Below are positions 25,247-37,036 of a DNA stretch of 64,000 nucleotides, piece after piece. A program made the translations under genes and the position numbers. Origin of the DNA: Nageia nagi. Lineage: Eukaryota; Pinophyta. Numbering within the stretch: the first letter of the stretch is position 1; every line of letters begins with the position of its first letter. The notes beneath the pieces are model-generated. The model was not told the DNA's origin and did no database searches. It worked only from the letters and a program-made list of their open reading frames with translations. The DNA lies in contig JBITNC010000001.1 of NCBI GenBank assembly GCA_050084985.1, positions 192,448,001 through 192,512,000 of the forward strand. The letters are read 5' to 3'.

Positions 25247-26211
25247 CTACAATACTTCATGAAAATTGATCTCTTGACCAAAATAAGCATATTCATTAAG
25301 GATATAAGTTGTTTTGTGTTTATTATTAGATTTGGGCAACTTTGAGTGTGCCCCCAAGTATTCAAGAAGATCATCATCAGTACTAAAATAGTTAAATTCA
25401 ATAGGTATAGAATATTTAATCCATGTATCTACATCAATATCATTTGATAACTCTATCAAATTGCATTCTTTAACAAATTTAATAGGACCCCATTTTTATT
25501 TTACTTAACCATCACTACCCAAGTCTATTTTCATCATTTGAACCTTAGAAGTATTAAGGAAAGCAAGCATTCCTTGTTTAGATTTTCCTAAACTCCCCTT
25601 TTGTATTTTCAACATGGAACTATGTACTTGTGAATAAATGAAGAGGGAAAGATCTTACTCAGTTTAGAAGATGATGGTATCTCCATTGAAGAGGTCTGGT
25701 TTGATGTTTTAGATAAGACAAAGCAAGATTGGTCATTATCTTCATAATTTTCATATCATTGGTGACCTATTGGTAGTATTGCATGTCATTAGCAACCTTT
25801 AATAGCTAACACTTAGGGTTGTCTCAAATCTTTTATGAATGCAAAGAGGTCTATGTAATCAATTTTGTAGGTTCCCATACCTATCTCCATGATCTAGACC
25901 TATTTTTTTGTAGTTGCTCCTAATGTAGGACATTCTAAGGGTAATATCTCATATCATGGTACTAATATGATAAGATCTTCAAAATTAGCAACACTACAGA
26001 GTGTATATGGTTTAAGATCTCCCATGACTATATGTACTTCACCTTGGAATTCAAACTTCAATCTTCCATGTAATATGGATGGTACTGCATCCATATCATG
26101 AATCCAAGGTCTCCCTAATAGAATGTTATATGAAAACTTAGACTCTACAACCTCAAATTTTGCTACTATATTCTTGACACCTATAGTAATCAAAATTATA
26201 GTTATTCCCAA
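25247..26211 (-). pseudogene. protease and linker remnant
   Basis: 26211-25954 reads FEVVESKFSYNILLGRPWIH, then DMDAVPSILHGRLKFEF and GEVHIVMGDL: the second half of the Tat protease, with the LLGRPWIHD and VPS-LH motifs intact. The active-site DNGS part lies before it (about 26340-26290, minus) as DNGSTVNICSN-like reading. 25459-25247 is an acidic linker (STDDDLLEYLGAHSKLPK) between protease and RT with no recognised role. Confidence 0.75.
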
Positions 26212-26352
26212 TGGCTTCTTTGATGAGCTATCATATGCCCTAATTCTAAAAGCAACTTCTTCTAGTGGAGGGATTTCTACACCTTTTGCTTATAATTGAA
26301 TCAAAAAATGATTAGAGCATATATTTACAGTTGATCCATTATCTACCATTGT

Positions 26353-27640
26353 TCATTTAATTTCCCATCCATAAATCATATGTGTGATATATAAAGCTAA
26401 ACATTCATCTAACAATTCTTGATTGAGCTTTTCATATTTATAAAAAGAAATAGCATCACATTTCTTAATGGTTCTCATTTTTTTAGAAAACATAGCAGCT
26501 AAAATATTAGTAGGGACAATTTCATTTTTAAATAAGGCATATAATGTATCTTGATGAACTTGAGAAGAAGAAATAAGATCATATAGACTAATTTTTGCAA
26601 GTGTATTTTTCAATTGATCAATCATGCAATAAACTTTAGGATCAAGCGGGATACTTGTTCCATTGTGACTAGATTTGGAACATAGCATGAGCATCCTCTT
26701 CTCAAGTTAGTGCAAATCTTGTCCATTGAGGCAATAATAATTGTAGGTACTTGGTTGGAAAGGCTTTCATCAATTTTATACCTTCCTTGCTCAACAAGAT
26801 CCAATATTGTTATCTTTAATGTCTTGTAAAAATTTGTAGTATACCCTTTTCTTTGATGGTAAGTGCAATAGGCATCAAAGTGTCCCATGGGGGTATTATC
26901 ATCTTGAGAAGAGCATTCAAGGGGAGGAAAAAGTTCTTTTTTCATTAGATCTTTCAAAATAATGCATGGTTGTACCAAAAATATATATGAATTCTCTTTT
27001 GAAGTATTATACCTTTGCAACTTTGGAGGAGAAGTAGGTCTATCTATCATATGTACCAATTTTTCATCTTTATTTGCATATATTTTTTTATTATCTTTAA
27101 CAAAAGGGTTAGGTGCATACTTAAGCTCACCCAAAGCTAATAATACTTTCTCTTTTTGTAATAAATATTGGACTAGCACACTAAAACCTATATCTTTAGA
27201 ACTAGGAGCATGCAAATCAAGAACAGGTATAATAGATTCACAAAAAAAAACACAAATTTCATGCTTATCTAATTTACTTTGAAAAGATTTCCATACCTTT
27301 TTGAAGTATAGAATATAATTCTCTATCATTTCTTCCTTATCGAATTGTGCATAATTTAGACACATTGCTTTGCTCCTTTATATTGTGCTTAAATTGGCCC
27401 ATGAATGCTTTAACTAAGATCTTGAACAAATCAATCAAATTACCAGGAAGAGCATAGAATCATTGAATAGAATCCCCTTTCATACTCCTTGGGAAGAATT
27501 TTGCCATCAATTTCTCTTCCAATCCTAACTTCAGCAAGCACTCCTCCTGAAAGCTAATGAGATGTTGTTTGGGATCTTATTCATTGCTAAACATCTTGAA
27601 CTTGGGGTTATTATGGTTGGGTGTTAGGGGAAAATTATAG
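26353..27640 (-). pseudogene. gag remnant of the Tat element
   Basis: About 27560-27370 reads RELMAKFFPRSMKGDSIQ, a stop, FYALPGNLIDLFKILVKAF and MGQFKHNI, the capsid domain. 27365-26622 is one open frame of 247 residues with MIENYILYFKKVWKSF near the start. Near residues 165-190 it has AYCTYHQRKGYTTNFYKT, the C-x2-H motif of Tat gag with the second H reading Y, then ILDLVEQGRYKID. A frameshift leads to 26694-26353, which reads the stretch between gag and protease. The length fits a full gag. Confidence 0.85.
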
Positions 27641-27933
27641 ATGTCATCTATTAAGGTTGAAGTGAAGATGCCATCATATTCATCCAAACTTTGTGATTAT
27701 GTGATATTAGAAGACCCAAATTGGATACAAGGAATAGGTGCTAAACTACTTGAATGGTTCATTATTGCTAGTTATTTTCACATTTCAGCTATGTTTTGTT
27801 CAATTCCTGAAGGAGGGGAATAATATGCTCCATTTCCATGTTGTTGATGACCTAGGAACAATAATGGACATTGCTAATGCTGAAGATCCAATACAAAGGT
27901 TACAAGATCTCATCAGAAGGCAAGATGAATTGA

Positions 27934-27952
27934 ACAGTTGGGTTCACCAAAA
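27934..27952 (-). promoter_or_regulatory. primer binding site of the Tat element
   Basis: On the minus strand, directly inside the 5' LTR, the bases read TTTTGGTGAACCCAACTG. The TGG start is what a tRNA 3' CCA end requires. I cannot name the tRNA from memory. The same TTTTGGTGAAC start follows another LTR in this window at 46337, which supports it as a family trait. Confidence 0.7.
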
Positions 27953-28571
27953 TGTAGATCCAAAATAATGCATAATTATTTATGGGGGTTAATTAATGTA
28001 CTATTTGTCTACTTATTTCTTATTATCGCATATATCTAAAATATGATAATAACAAATAACAGAAAGGTACTTATGTTTAATTAAATCACATATTCACTCC
28101 ATTAGAAGAAACATACATAAAAAATGAGCATACATTCATTCAATTACACGTTGTTGGTGGCCTAAAAGAGATATACCACTAGCATCCTAAAATAAGCAAT
28201 ACAACAAGTGCAATCAAGAATGTAATGATAAGTGAACAAAAGAATAATCAGATAGCAAACATAAGATATAACTTACACATAATATTTGTGCATAATAGAT
28301 TGATGTAACATGTGCTAGAATCTCGCTAGATTCCTCCTAATATTCATTTTTTTGTAAGGTTTAGTGTCATCAATTGATGCCTTTATATATGATACATCTT
28401 TACATGACTTCAATCTTTTTGACACCTTATACATGCCATAAGTGTCCACTAGATATATTACATCACTTTATCATGACTTAGGGTATTATTTAACCCCTTT
28501 TTATATAATACATCATTCAAGATCTAAAATGAATTATTTAATAAATAATAATTCACTTTTAGGTGTCTACA
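27953..28571 (-). repeat. LTR (5' LTR of the minus-strand Tat element)
   Basis: 619 bp, partner of 19636-20253. It starts TGTAGATCC and ends GGTGTCTACA and is followed by the TAATG duplication. Confidence 0.93.
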
Positions 28572-28592
28572 TAATGATTTATAAATAAAAAA

Positions 28593-29096
28593 TGTTAGAG
28601 TCCATTTTCGGTAGTCAAAATCATGTTCAATTCAACCCTTATTGCATAGTTTGGGGTTACAAACAAGGAGGAGAGTTACTCCATGGATTCCTTGACCACT
28701 TTTGAGGTCAAGATGGTTTGGTAGCCTTCTTATAAATAGAGGTGTTTGGATTAAGGTCTAGTTATATTGTTTAGAGCATCGTAAGTTGTGATTTTGATGT
28801 TGTTCTTACTAAGAGTTTTGAGAGATATTTATAGAGAGGTTTTGTTGTACTCCAAAGTGAAGGTTGTAGCAAGGTTATGTTTTATTGAGGACTTGGAATA
28901 TTGGATAATGCAAAGGGTTGAAAGTTTCTCCCTGAATGTAACCCATCTTGGGTAAACCATGTTAATATCTTCTCTCTCTTTTCTTTTATGATTACTTACT
29001 ATTTTGCTTTGATATATTTGTTGCTTCTTTTGCCAAGGAGTAGGAGAATTATACTCAAGTTTATATAAAATTAATTGAACCTGACACATCGTAATT
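28593..29096 (+). mobile_element. solo LTR related to the copia element at 32476-37582
   Basis: It starts TGTTAGAGTCC and ends CCTGACA. The second half lines up with the copia LTR: GGTTTTGTTGTACTCCAAAGTG, GTTGTAGCAAGGTTATG, GGGTTGAAAGTTTCTCC, TTGCTTCTTTTGCCAAGGAG and TAGGAGAATTA. A TATA-like TTATAAATAGAGG sits near 28731, like the TATAAATAAGAGG of the intact copy. No primer site or gag follows, and no target duplication was found. It starts only 21 bases after the end of the Tat element. Confidence 0.8.
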
Positions 29097-30359
29097 TCTT
29101 CTTGTAAACTCCTTATTCTTGTAATCATATCATCTACTTTTCACAAAGTGAATCTACATCATAATTTTGTTAGTTCCCAAATTTTTAAATTCTCACATCA
29201 TTTATAGATATTTACTCTGATCACTTTCACTGGTGAATTTTCACTTTCCTTGTTTCCATCAAGGTGTTTATTTTTGAAACTCTTGCAAATTTTCTATCAT
29301 ATAAAGTTCCATAAATTATGGATATATATTTGCAATATTTCTTCTTTATTTTCTATTTGTTAACTTTGAATGGGTGTAATTTTGAGGTTCCATATATCTA
29401 TTTCATCCCTACTCAACATACATAAAATTTATTCTTTTCCTTTCAATGTAGTTCCATGTTTTGTTCACTTATTTTTACTACTTGTAGTCTCTTTTGTTTT
29501 ACTACTTTAGAAAATGTTTGTAGTGAACTCAATGTTGAACATATTAATAAAGATACCAAAATCACTTCAAGTTATTATCTATAGGTTTGAAAAATTAATC
29601 AAGCTAGTATTTAATATGTGGTACAAAAAACTTAGCTCTCAAATTGCATGATAATGGAGCTTGACTTGTAACTCTTAATATTCAAAATTCCAAAAAATAA
29701 ATTAAGGGAAATACTAGCCTCTCTTAATATTATAATTAATTATTTCCAAAATTATTCCAATATATTATCTATTCACTAATTGTTATAGATTATAATATAT
29801 TTATATCATCTAATTTGTGGTACTTTTTGTTTTCAAATTGACCACTATAAAAATTATGGCTTTTCTGTAATGAATATAACTCTATAATGCAAATTATGAT
29901 TATTCCTGTGATAATTCCATGTAAATCATATAAGTTTTATCTACACCTTTGTTAATGTTATTTTTAATTCTTGGATTGAATTCTCCTATTTCTAAGTTAT
30001 GATCCATTATATATAGATCCTCTATTTTGGTACAAGCATCTTAAAAGAAAAATCTATTATAAATACATGTGGAGTGGTCCGAACTTAAAAATAAATTACT
30101 TATAAATTTATGTTCATGTATTTCAATTATTTAGTAAATCAATCTTCATTATAGAAAATAACTTGTATTTCTATTAAAATATGAGAAAAGAAATATTTGT
30201 ATGCATTCTTATCTTAAGAAATAGCATTGAACATAAGTATGTATCAAATATCAAGCTATTTTTTTCATCTATGTGTTCATACCTTACTAATATGCATTAT
30301 GTTGAGAGAAACTCTTAGTTTTCCATGTATTATAGAGCACCATTTTTTGGTGTGTTAAT
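29097..30359. other. AT-rich spacer without a recognised gene
   Basis: No protein family, LTR pair or structured RNA was recognised on either strand. Many homopolymer and TATT or ATTA runs are present. Confidence 0.55.
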
Positions 30360-30470
30360 CTAATATTTGTGAAGAAAGGAAAGACGCCAAGAAATAAGAA
30401 AGAGCAAGATGAGAAATTAGATAAGGAATAAAATAGGAAGTACCATTGGAAGTGATGTGATAGAGAAGTG
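30360..30470. repeat. diverged copy of the 31972-32475 repeat
   Basis: It shares ATATTTGTGAAGAAAGGAAAG, then AAATAAGAAAGAG and AGATAAGGAATAAAA with the repeat units on the other side of the block 30470-31870. The orientation is direct. Confidence 0.6.
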
Positions 30471-31870
30471 GCAATTCAAGGGCACGAGCAAAGTGTTCTC
30501 ATCATCTTGAAATCAATGTGGGAGTTTCTTGGTAACCAAGATAGGTTCGGGGAAATCATTTCCCAAGATGCTTCACATGGAGGAGGATACGTATATGCTA
30601 AGAGAGAGTCCAATTAATGATGTGTGCCTGAGTGCAGATTGGATTGGATGGTAGTGGGGAAAATGGCTAAATGCTTTAAGAGCTCTCAACATATTTTTGG
30701 TATCAACATTTACTGAATGGACATTCGTAGCTCATATGCAAAGAACTATAGTGGTTATGGTGGAAGGCAAAGTTGGAGCTCTAGAAGGAGGGCATAAGGA
30801 CCTATGCTTGGAGCCTTTTAAGCTCTTAATTAGTGGGGATATCAAGGTGGTCTTATTGAGTATGCCTATAGGCTATCTGAGTTTTTTGGAACTCTTCAAT
30901 GATTTCAATATGAATTTTTCCCACAAAATGGTGAATAGATGGGTGGAGGGATGCATCTCAATATGATTGTTCATGTTTTAAATCACCATGAGAGTGCTGG
31001 AAGAGATAACTATTTTACTTGATAATGGGATGAAATCTAGAGGGATAAACACCCTCAACAAATGGAATTAGATTTCTTTTATATGAATGAGAATATTGGA
31101 TGGTATGGGAAGTATATTTTGAGAGATGGTCTTCCATAGCCATGGTTGAAGGTTGTTGGTACAATCATGCATTACATTATGTTGGACACACAAATGACCT
31201 GGGTCAAGGGATACCACTTGATCATCCTAAACTAGATGCGCTAGAGGAAGTGAGTGAAAATGCCATATTTTTTATTAAATGAACTTGAGAAGGTGTCATA
31301 AGACTTTCATAAAGGAAGGATGAAATATGCCTTACACCAGGAGCTATTCTTGGTCATGGCCAAAAGATAAGGTTGGCTATGTGACCCTAATGATTTCATA
31401 CCAAGAATGGAGATGAAGGTAAAGGGAGAAGATGAGCTAGTGGTGTCTAGAGGTAAACATAAGAGAAAGAGGGGAAAGAATGTTGGAGGAAGTCGTTGTA
31501 GCTCTCTATGAAAGGGGAAGGTTGGGGAGAGGGAGGAGTTTGGTGAATTGTTATATTTTAGTCCCCCTAGTTCTTCAATTGATGTGGGAATGAGGAGAAA
31601 GACAATGGAAATCCAAGTGAGAAGAAGATTATTGTTGAAGGCGATTGGTGTGTTTGCAAGGAGTATTATTGGCAGGGTTTCCTAACATCATTTCCCAAGT
31701 GGATAAACTCTAGAATATTATCTACAAGGAGTTGGATGTATAGAATATCATTCAGTTTCTAATTGGATGATGAAAAGTTTGATAGAGTTGATATTGGTTG
31801 AATTTTTATGCCTTTAGAGGTCTGCATGGAGTAGTAAAGTAGCTAGTAGGCATAGTATATAGTAATTTAG
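30470..31870 (+). other. unrecognised block of coding-like character
   Basis: This stretch is richer in G and C and in purines than its surroundings, and its plus frames give long runs of plausible protein. 30697-30966 is open for 89 residues (MVSTFTEWTFVAHMQRT, then VVMVEGKVGALEGGHKD, then LLSMPIGYLSFLELFNDF). 31100-31282 is open for 60 residues and includes LDALEEVSENAIFFIK. About 31420-31520 reads a basic stretch with GKHKRKRGKNVGG. The frames do not join without shifts. I recognise no domain. It could be a captured host gene fragment or a decayed ORF of an unknown element. It is bounded by direct repeats (30360-30470 and from 31972). Confidence 0.35.
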
Positions 31871-31971
31871 TATTACTAGTAGGTTTTATTGTTGGACCTT
31901 AGAATGAATTTGAATATCAAGTTATTTGATTTTGTACAATGGGTTATTGGTTCCTATCAATATATATCAAA

Positions 31972-32475
31972 AGATAAGGAATAAAACTTCCATTGCAAGT
32001 GTTGAGAGTGAATTGAAAAAAATGTGCCTAAAAATTCCTATGAAGAAATATGTATTAGAGAATATTGCAACCATGGAAAGAGCTTATTAAATATAATAGC
32101 CATGAATGTTTTTTAGAAAATGAATGTCTTTAAATATACACAAATAAAATAAAATTGAATGACCTTAACAAATATTTGTGAAAAAGGAAAGAGACCAAAC
32201 AATAAGGAAGAGAAATAGGAATAAGTTGAATAATAAGATAAGGAAGGAAACTTCCATTTAGGTGTTGAAGGTAAATTGAAATATATGTTTAAAAATTCTT
32301 ATAAAGAAATATTTATTAGAGAATATTGCAACCATAAAAAGAATATATCAAATATAAGAACACCATAAAAAATTAAGAAAATGAAATTTCTTAACATATG
32401 CAAATAAAAATAAAATTTTGAATAATGAAGTTGAGATTATAATCATGTATTGAAGATGTTGAAATGAGTGCCAAA
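31972..32475. repeat. two tandem units of about 264 bp, the second ended by the copia insertion
   Basis: Unit 1 starts AGATAAGGAATAAAACTTCC at 31972 and unit 2 starts AGATAAGGAAGGAAACTTCC at 32236. Both contain TATTAGAGAATATTGCAACCA and AATTCTTATNAAGAAATAT. Unit 2 runs into the CCAAA target site of the copia element at 32471-32475. Confidence 0.85.
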
Positions 32476-33020
32476 TGTTAGAAAATGGAGACTACAACCA
32501 ATTAGAAAATAGAGAGCATTTTCTTTCTGTTTAACACCAAATTTCAATTGCCAAGAAGCCATGACACTTGGTTATCAATTATAGAAGGGTTGGGGGTTAC
32601 CTAACGACCTTCTTGATCCAACTTGGGTTTAAGTTGGGTTAGTTTGTACCTATAATAAGAGGCTTGAGTTGAGGCATGCATTATTATAGTTTTGACAGCA
32701 ATTGTGAAGTAGATTGTGATTGTTGAGAGAGAGAGATTGTAGTGAGGTTTTGTTGTAACTCCAAAGTGAAGATTGTAGCAAGTTTATGCTGCTGGTTTGT
32801 TGCTTGGAGGAATTTGAAGAATGATATGCAAAAGGGTTGAAAGCTTCTCCGTGGATGTAGCCTACATTAGGTGAACCACGTTATCTCTTGTGTCTCTCTT
32901 TGTGTGATTGATGTTCATGGTTATTTGATTTCAGTAGTATGTTTTGAATGTTGTTTCTTTTGCTAAGGAGTAAGAGAATTACTGATGCTCTTGCTTATAT
33001 AAACTTATTAAATCCTAACA
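32476..33020 (+). repeat. 5' LTR of the Tork-like copia
   Basis: It contains a TATA-like TATAATAAGAGG at about 32651, where the 3' LTR has TATAAATAAGAGG, so this copy lost one base of the TATA box. A short GAGAGAGAGA run is near 32727. The end is CCTAACA, followed after one base by the primer site. Confidence 0.97.
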
Positions 33021-33021
33021 A

Positions 33022-33033
33022 GTGGTATCAGAG
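33022..33033 (+). promoter_or_regulatory. primer binding site for initiator Met-tRNA
   Basis: TGGTATCAGAGC, the standard match to the 3' end of the plant initiator Met-tRNA, starting two bases after the 5' LTR. No mismatch to the usual site. Confidence 0.95.
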
Positions 33034-33098
33034 CTTGTTGTTGTGTTGGGATTTTGTTGGTGAATCTTGTGTGTAGATTAGAAACCAGGAAGAGCACT

Positions 33099-36000
33099 AT
33101 GGCAGAAGAAGGGAGGCTGAAGGTGGAAAGATTTAATGGGCAAGGTTTTTAGTTTTAGAAAATGCAAATGGAAGACTACCTCTACCAAAAGGATCTCTAT
33201 CAACCTCTAGAAGATAAGAGTAAGAAACCCACTTCTATGAGTGATGAAGAATGGAACTTGTTGGATAGAAAGGCTTTGGGAGCTGTAAGACTTTGTTTAA
33301 GTTCTAGTGTAGCTTTCAATATTTCCAATAAAAAAACTACTAAAGGTGTAATGGATAAGCTTGCTAAAATGTATGAAAAACCATCTATCTCAAACAAAGT
33401 ATACTTAATGAAGAAATTGTTTAACATGAAGATGAATGAAGGTAGTTCAGTTCAAGACCATGTTAATGAATTTAACACAGTCACAAATCAATTAACTTCA
33501 GTAAAAATAGAATTTGAAGATGAAGTAAGAGCTTTGTTAATTCTATGTTCACTTCCAGATAGTTGGAATAGCTTTGTTATGGCTGTTAGTAATTCTTCTT
33601 CTAATGCAAAATTGGTCTTTGATGAAGTTGTTGGAACAATTCTTAGTGAGGACATGAGGAGAAAGTCCACCAGAGAATGCTCCAATGCTGCTCTCACAGT
33701 AGAGGCAAGAGGAAGATCAAAGGAAAGAAGGAGAAGCAAGTCAAGAAGCAAATCGCAAGGAAGGTCAAAATCAAAAGGTAAAACTAAATTGGAATGTTGG
33801 CATTGTGGTAAAAAGGGTCACATTAAAAGGGATTGTTGGAATAGAAAAGGAAAAGAAAGTGAAAGTAGTAATTATAATAATGAAAGCACAAGTAACCAAG
33901 AGGCAAATATTGTTGGTGAATTAATTCAAGATGCTTTAATCATGTCTAATGAAAAGAATGATGATTATTGGGTTCTTGATTCGGGTGCTTCATATCATGC
34001 TACTCCACATAAGAACTATTTTTCAAATTACACGCATGGTGACTTTGGTCAAGTATTATTAGGTAATGAACACCCATGCAAGATTGTTGGTATTGGCAAT
34101 ATAACAATGAAATTACCTAATGGAACACAATGGACTCTTAATGAAGCTAGACACATTCTGGATCTTAAAAGAAATCTTATATCAACAAGTAAATTGGATA
34201 AGGAGGGCTATGTGATGACATTCAGGGATGCTAGTTGGAAAGTAACTAAAGGTTCAATGGTATTTGCAAAGGGAAATTTGGTGGGGTCTCTTTATTTGCT
34301 CACAAATGTCTTTGATTATTCATTGAATCTTGTTTCAATAGGCAATGATACATCACTATGGCATAATAGACTTGGACATATGAGTGAGAAAGGTATGAAA
34401 ATGTTACACTCTAATGGTTCACTCCCTAATCTTAAAGAAGTTGATTTAGGATTTTGTGAAGATTGTGTGTATGGAAAATAAAAAAGGGTTAATTTTCTTA
34501 AAGTTGGCAAAGAAAAGAAGAGTCACAAATTAGAGCTTGTTCATATAGATGTGTGGGGTCCTGCACAGGTTTGCTCACTTGGAGGCTCATCTTATTTTGT
34601 CACTTTTATTGATGATTGTACTAGAAATACATGGGTATACTGTATTAAAAAGAAGTCTGATGTGTTTGAAACATTTAAGAGGTGGAAGGCATTGGTTGAG
34701 AATGAAACTAATTCTAAGTTGAAATGTCTTAAGTTCGATAATGGTGGGGAATTTTGCAATAATGAGTTTGATTCATTTTGTTCACACAATGGCATTAGAA
34801 GGATTAAGGTGGTCCCTAGAACTCCACAGGAAAATGGGGTTGCAGAAAGAATGAATAGGACTATCTTAGAAAGGGCTAGAAGTATGAGGGTACATGCTAG
34901 GTTTCCTTTGAATCTTTGGGCTGATGCTATTGACACTTCTGTTTACTTGATTAACAGGGGTCCATCTATGGCTTTAGATGGAGGCATTCTAGAGGAGATG
35001 TGGACAGGTAAAAAGGTGAATTACTCATTCTTGAGAGTCTTTGGTTGTGAGGCTTTTGCACATGTTGATAAAGAGGATAGAAAGAAACTTGATGCAAAAT
35101 CACAAAAATGCTATTTTGTTGGATATGGTGTTAATGTTTGGGATATAGGTTATGGGATGTTGATAACCATAAAATCATTAGAAGTAGAGATGTTGTATTC
35201 AATGAGAAAAGCATGTATAAAGATAGATTGCAAAATGTTGAGGAACCCAAGTTTGTATCTCTAGAAGATGTTGATCAATATAAGGGTCCTGATAATAATA
35301 ATGTTCAAGCACCTCCACCACAAACACCTCAAACTTTGTCACTTAGAAGGTCCTCAAGGACTAGAAATCCTCCTAAATGATACTCTCCTACTCTTTATCA
35401 TATTCTTTATACTGATGGTGGTGAACCTGAATGTTTTGATGAAGCTATGTAGGGTGATACACAGATTAAGTGGGAGCATGCTATGAAGGAGGAGATGGAC
35501 TCCTTACTTAAGAATCAAACTTGGAGTTTGATTGAGCTTCCAGAGGGTAAGAAGGCACTTACTAACAAATGGGTGTATAGGATAAAGGAAGAGGTAGATG
35601 GGCGACAAAGGTACAAGGCAAGACTTGTGGTAAAAGGTTTTGAATAGAAAAAAGGTATAGATTATAATGAGATCTTTTCTCCAGTTGTTAAAATGACCTC
35701 GATTAGAGCAATATTGAGTCTTGTTGCTACTAAAAACTTGTTTCTTGAACAATTGGATGTAAAGATAGCTTTCCTTCATGGGGATTTGGAGGAGGATATT
35801 TATATGCATCAACCCGAAGGTTTTGAGGTCAAAGGTAAAGAAGGGTATGTATGTAAATTGGAAAAGAGCTTGTACGGTTTGAAGCAAGCACCTAGGCAAT
35901 GGTATCATAAGTTTGACACTTTCATGATAATAAATAAATTTGTAAGATGTCAATCTGATCATTGTGTGTATGTAAAGAAGACAACAAATGGCAACTATGT

Positions 36001-36964
36001 AATCTTGCTTTTATATGTGGATGATATGTTGGTAGTAGGATCTAGTATGCAAGATATTGTTGATCTTAAGGAAAATTTGGCTAATACTTTTGAAATGAAG
36101 GATTTGGGTGAAGCTAAACAAATACTTGGAATGAAAATAACAAGAGATAAACAAAACCACTTGCTTAGACTAAGTCAAGAAGATTATATTGATAAGGTTC
36201 TTAAAAGGTTCAATATGAATAATGCAAAATCTGTAACTACACCATTGGCAAAGCATTTTAAACTCACCAAACATTTAAGTCCTAAGATAGATAAGGAAAA
36301 GGAGTACATGACTAAAGTTCCCTATGCTTCGGCGGTTGGGAGTTTAATGTATGCAATGGTGTGCACTAGACCAGATATAGCACAAGCAGTGGGAGTGGTT
36401 AGTAGATTCATGAATAATCCAAGAAAAGGGCATTGGGAAGCAGTTAAATGGATCCTTAGGTATTTAAGGAGTACTTCTCATTACTCTTTATGTTTTGGTG
36501 GATCTAACTCTTGTTTGCAAGGTTATGTTGATTCTGACATGGCAGGTGATATAGATGGTGGGAGAAGCACTACAGGATATGTGTTTACCATTGGAGGTAC
36601 AGCGGTGAGTTGGATTTCAAAGGTCCAACAAGTTGTGGCTCTCTCCACTACTGAGGTAGAGTATGTTGCGATCACAGAGGCAAGTAAAGAATTGATTTGG
36701 CTGAAGAGATTGATGGAGGAACTGGGAAAGGTGTAGGAGGATGCAAAGCTATGGAGCGATAGCCAGAGTGCTATTCATCTTGCAAAGAACTCAGCCTACC
36801 ATTCGAGAACCAAGCATATCAAATTGAGGTACCACTTCATCAGGATAGCGTTGGAGGATGGTTCAATCATTTTGGGGAAGATTCACACGTCTCAAAATCC
36901 TACGGACATGTTCACTAAAGTTGTTACAAAGGAGAAGTTGGGCTCTTGCTCAACTTGGATTGGT
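33099..36964 (+). pseudogene. copia gag-pol polyprotein, broken by seven stops and one frameshift
   Basis: The probable start is ATG at 33099, in frame with the long open stretch from 33162. Gag spans about 33099-33780. The CCHC knuckle is at 33795-33836 (CWHCGKKGHIKRDC). The protease DSGA is at 33978-33989, the HNRLGHMSEKGM pre-integrase motif near 34363. The integrase core spans about 34540-34900 (FIDDCTR, FDNGGEF, ENGVAERMNRT). RT spans about 35460-36250 with YVDD at 36014-36025, and RNase H about 36490-36830 (YVDSDMAGD, LSTTEVEYVA). Stops: 33150, 33156, 34479, 35378, 35450, 35645, 36734. A frameshift lies at about 35129-35140. Every stop sits where relatives carry Gln, Trp or Arg, consistent with single C-to-T or G-to-A changes. 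The catalytic motifs themselves are unbroken. The final stop is at 36974-36976. Confidence 0.93.
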
Positions 36965-37036
36965 CTTAAGGAGTAAAGGCCAAGATGAGAAGCTTTTGAC
37001 CCTTGTTGCAGAGGAAGAAGTCTCCAAGTGGGAGAT

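Larger units (their letters stand above)
19636..28571 (-). mobile_element. full-length Ty3/gypsy Tat-lineage retrotransposon, dead, with target duplication
   Basis: LTRs at 19636-20253 and 27953-28571 both start TGTAGA and end TCTACA. The five bases outside are TAATG on both sides (19631-19635 and 28572-28576), a perfect target duplication. The minus strand carries, in order, a primer site next to the right LTR, gag, protease, RT, RNase H, a second RNase H and integrase. A purine tract (complement of 20254-20272, AAAGAGGGAAAAAA form) precedes the left LTR. The two RNase H domains place it in Tat. LTR identity by eye is roughly 80-85%, and many stops break the frames, so it is old. It is the most complete gypsy element in the window. 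Confidence 0.95.

Noticed and set aside
26962-27282. Plus-strand open frame of 106 residues
   Set aside because: Shadow of the 247-residue gag frame on the minus strand.
33021-33035. Candidate tRNA gene fragment
   Set aside because: The match to Met-tRNA covers only the 12-base primer site used by the retrotransposon; no tRNA fold surrounds it.
33200-35962. Minus-strand open frames across the copia element
   Set aside because: All are antisense shadows of the gag-pol frames, which hold every catalytic motif on the plus strand.
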